Shown here piece by piece: positions 63,401-64,000 of a DNA stretch of 64,000 nucleotides (the stretch's first letter is position 1; every line of letters starts with the position of its first letter). The DNA comes from Odiellus spinosus (taxonomy: Eukaryota > Arthropoda > Arachnida > Opiliones > Phalangiidae): assembly GCA_963920705.1 (NCBI GenBank), contig OY987237.1, positions 10,508,601 through 10,572,600 on the forward strand, given 5' to 3'. The notes beneath the pieces are model-generated. The model was not told the DNA's origin and made no database searches. It was given only the letters and a program-made list of their open reading frames with translations. A program made the position numbers and the translations under genes.

Positions 63401-63418
63401 ATTTGATAAGTCACCCAT
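51306..63418 (-). CDS. Carbonic anhydrase-related protein (CA10/CA11-like CARP), partial
   Basis: Three minus-strand exons (63352-63418, 51915-52069, 51306-51437) splice into 118 codons in one frame. They match the C-terminal half of the alpha-carbonic-anhydrase fold. The signature GSVTYPGCYETVTW corresponds to GSLTTPPCxExVxW of the family. RPTQPINNRVVRTNIDF corresponds to the RPxQPLxxRxVRTNI segment. RKLMQG and YITKQQ are typical of the CARP X/XI group rather than of active enzymes. CARPs usually lack zinc-binding histidines and are secreted or cell-surface proteins of the nervous system; those residues lie in exons beyond the right edge, so inactivity is inferred. The large first visible intron (52070-63351) contains a minisatellite and several MITEs. 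N-terminal exons are off the window, and the last exon(s) are unresolved. Confidence 0.9.
51915..52069 (-). CDS. CARP exon with the GSVT..C.E.V.W signature
   Basis: 155 nt. The acceptor is GTCCCTAG and the donor CAGCAG|GTTTGT. It encodes SVTELLPGTPFYMTYDGSVT and then YPGCYETVTWMVMNRPIYIT, the most diagnostic part of the gene. Confidence 0.93.
52707..53050. repeat. 24-bp minisatellite with a palindromic core, about 14 units
   Basis: Unit AAGGCATATGCCTGGGACAA plus CGTC; most units carry the 10-bp palindrome GGCATATGCC. It lies in the large CARP intron. Several frames on both strands stay open through it (for example AWDNVKAY repeats) purely because 24 divides by three; one unit has a 2-bp TA insertion that would shift them. 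The last units change CGTC to CTTC. Confidence 0.95.
53060..56500. other. CARP intron sequence without recognised features
   Basis: A CA dinucleotide run lies at 56409-56424. The 112-codon + frame at 54407-54745 is Lys/Phe-rich, repeats AVKEF/SVKEF and is not recognised. Confidence 0.5.
56506..57076. mobile_element. Possible TTAA-type element K
   Basis: TTAA-AGGGACGG at the left (TTAA 56502-56505) and CCTCCCT-TTAA at the right (57077-57080). Only about 5 bp of the termini match, so the pairing may be fortuitous. Confidence 0.3.
56836..56965. repeat. Short tandem repeat of about 33 bp, 3-4 units
   Basis: Imperfect units containing ATCGGTAATCGATTTCTCGC and GATTCTTGTG, decaying to the right. 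Lies within possible element K. Confidence 0.8.
57780..58095. mobile_element. Family D foldback element, copy 2
   Basis: Over 90% of positions match copy 1 by eye, including the ATGGAGCCGACCGAAAAAAG frame, which here runs 62 codons. The left terminus begins at TCCATTCAG and so lacks the first six bases of copy 1. A 15-G run follows at 58170-58184. Confidence 0.78.
58670..59032. mobile_element. Family A foldback MITE, copy 3 (363 bp)
   Basis: TTAA lies at 58666-58669 and 59033-59036. The left end is AGGAAAACTTGGAG; the right ends AAGTTTCCCT. The middle is shorter than in copies 1 and 2. It is in the CARP intron. Confidence 0.88.
59040..61359. other. CARP intron sequence without recognised features
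   Basis: A repeated TCGCGCGA word lies at 59296-59320. T-rich and CT-rich tracts occur at 60350-60550. No exon is required here because the flanking exons join in frame. Confidence 0.5.
61367..61703. mobile_element. Family C element, copy 3 (337 bp)
   Basis: The termini are CAGAAGCCGATGAAACCCTC and its complement (one change in the right repeat, GGATGG). An exact 7-bp duplication, CATATAT, lies at 61360-61366 and 61704-61710. Same orientation as copy 1. Confidence 0.92.
61711..62767. other. CARP intron sequence
   Basis: A TTAA-proximal CTATCCCT at 62084-62091 could be a lone element terminus; GCGCCATCTATTGG at 62652 resembles a word near 44715. Nothing firm. Confidence 0.4.
62768..62935 (+). 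repeat. Dispersed repeat J, copy 2
   Basis: GTGACGTCGGTTTTACTTTT and the following about 80 bp match copy 1 at 36866-37045 in the opposite strand. In the CARP intron. Confidence 0.6.
63352..63418 (-). CDS. CARP exon with GDLSNSDLRILTSQL
   Basis: 67 nt. The acceptor TTATTTTCAG lies just before ATGGGTGAC; that Met is probably internal, because the family extends well upstream. The donor is CGAG|GTAAGC. The peptide GDLSNSDLRILTSQLHRINY aligns with the family segment just before the ELLP strand. The last base completes a Gly with the next exon. Confidence 0.85.
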
Positions 63419-64000
63419 CTGAAAATAACGCGAAGGAATTAAGAAAGGAAAAAAAAGATGAAAGAAGAAAGAAGAAGTTTCATCGGAGAGTTTTCCGGCA
63501 CCGTGAAAATATAACTACAAATATTGCTTAAGATTCGAGGTTGCAACATTTGGCTTAGCGCGCCTGGTCTACGAGCCGGTCATAGCGCCGGGCTTCAAAG
63601 ATTCGATCGCTCTCTATACGCGAATAACATAGCTTATCAGATTCGTTATAAACTATACACTTTGTAACAACCTAACAAGTGAACATAATTCTCATAGAAA
63701 AACCTGTTTAATAAATGAAAGTATCCTCCCCGGGGTTGTAAGAGAAATTCATTTTCTATTTATTTTTTAGTTTGAGCCTGGTGGGTCGCTTCTTCGAACA
63801 CTTAGGTGTACGTAGCCCGAAACATTTCTACAGGCGCTCGTAGGAAATGCATTACTTTTTCTAACCCTGGTAGTACGCTTACTTCGAGTGTTTGTGAGAT
63901 TAATAATTAAATTGGAAATAATTATTAATTAATATTTTAAATAAATAACAGAGGGGCTGATTACTCGATGTAATTGGTGTACAAGCCTGTAACTTTGACT
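63419..64000. other. CARP intron up to the window edge
   Basis: No exon of the N-terminal half is recognisable here. A tRNA-like word pair near 63555-63625 does not fold well. Confidence 0.55.

Noticed and set aside
63555-63625. tRNA-like segment (TGGCTTAGCGCGCCTGG and GATTCGATC)
   Set aside because: A four-pair D stem can be drawn, but the anticodon, T and acceptor stems do not pair.

Overview
The window is eukaryotic, AT-rich and repeat-dominated, and reads as a protostome nuclear genome, most likely an arthropod. It has spliced genes with GT-AG introns, and two of them are recognisable. There are no operons, no ribosome binding sites and no prokaryotic gene density. Most long open frames are by-products of tandem repeats whose unit length divides by three, or chance frames.

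Layout, left to right. Positions 1-1484 are a minisatellite whose unit shrinks from 28 to 26 to 25 bp along the array. From 2.3 to 4.2 kb lie three non-autonomous DNA transposons of three types: hAT-like with an 8-bp target duplication, PIF/Harbinger-like with TAA, and a TTAA-flanked foldback element. From 5.28 to 7.56 kb, on the + strand, are the last five coding exons of an ionotropic-receptor (IR) type ligand-gated channel. From 7.6 to 22 kb there is mostly non-coding DNA with palindromic MITEs. From 22.8 to 24.1 kb two adjoining, related minisatellites (30-bp and 24-bp units) occur. From 24 to 51 kb the sequence is mostly MITEs, two more minisatellites (31-bp and 32-bp units) and a pair of related GC-rich promoter-like blocks 18 kb apart. 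From 51.3 kb to beyond the right edge, on the - strand, lies a carbonic anhydrase-related protein (CARP, CA10/11 type). Three exons are visible. One intron of about 11.3 kb hosts a 24-bp minisatellite and several MITEs.

The mobile elements are short and non-autonomous, and I recognise no transposase, reverse transcriptase or integrase. The most numerous are two families (A and B) flanked by TTAA and ending in AGGG; whole copies are near-perfect palindromes. A third family (C, about 335 bp) makes 7-bp target duplications. Family B has seven copies or fragments between 10.9 and 41.7 kb and none to the right of that.

The two recognisable genes are unrelated: one is a chemosensory-type membrane receptor and the other a CA-fold protein thought to be catalytically inactive. 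No functional cluster is evident. Small candidate exons elsewhere are listed at low confidence.
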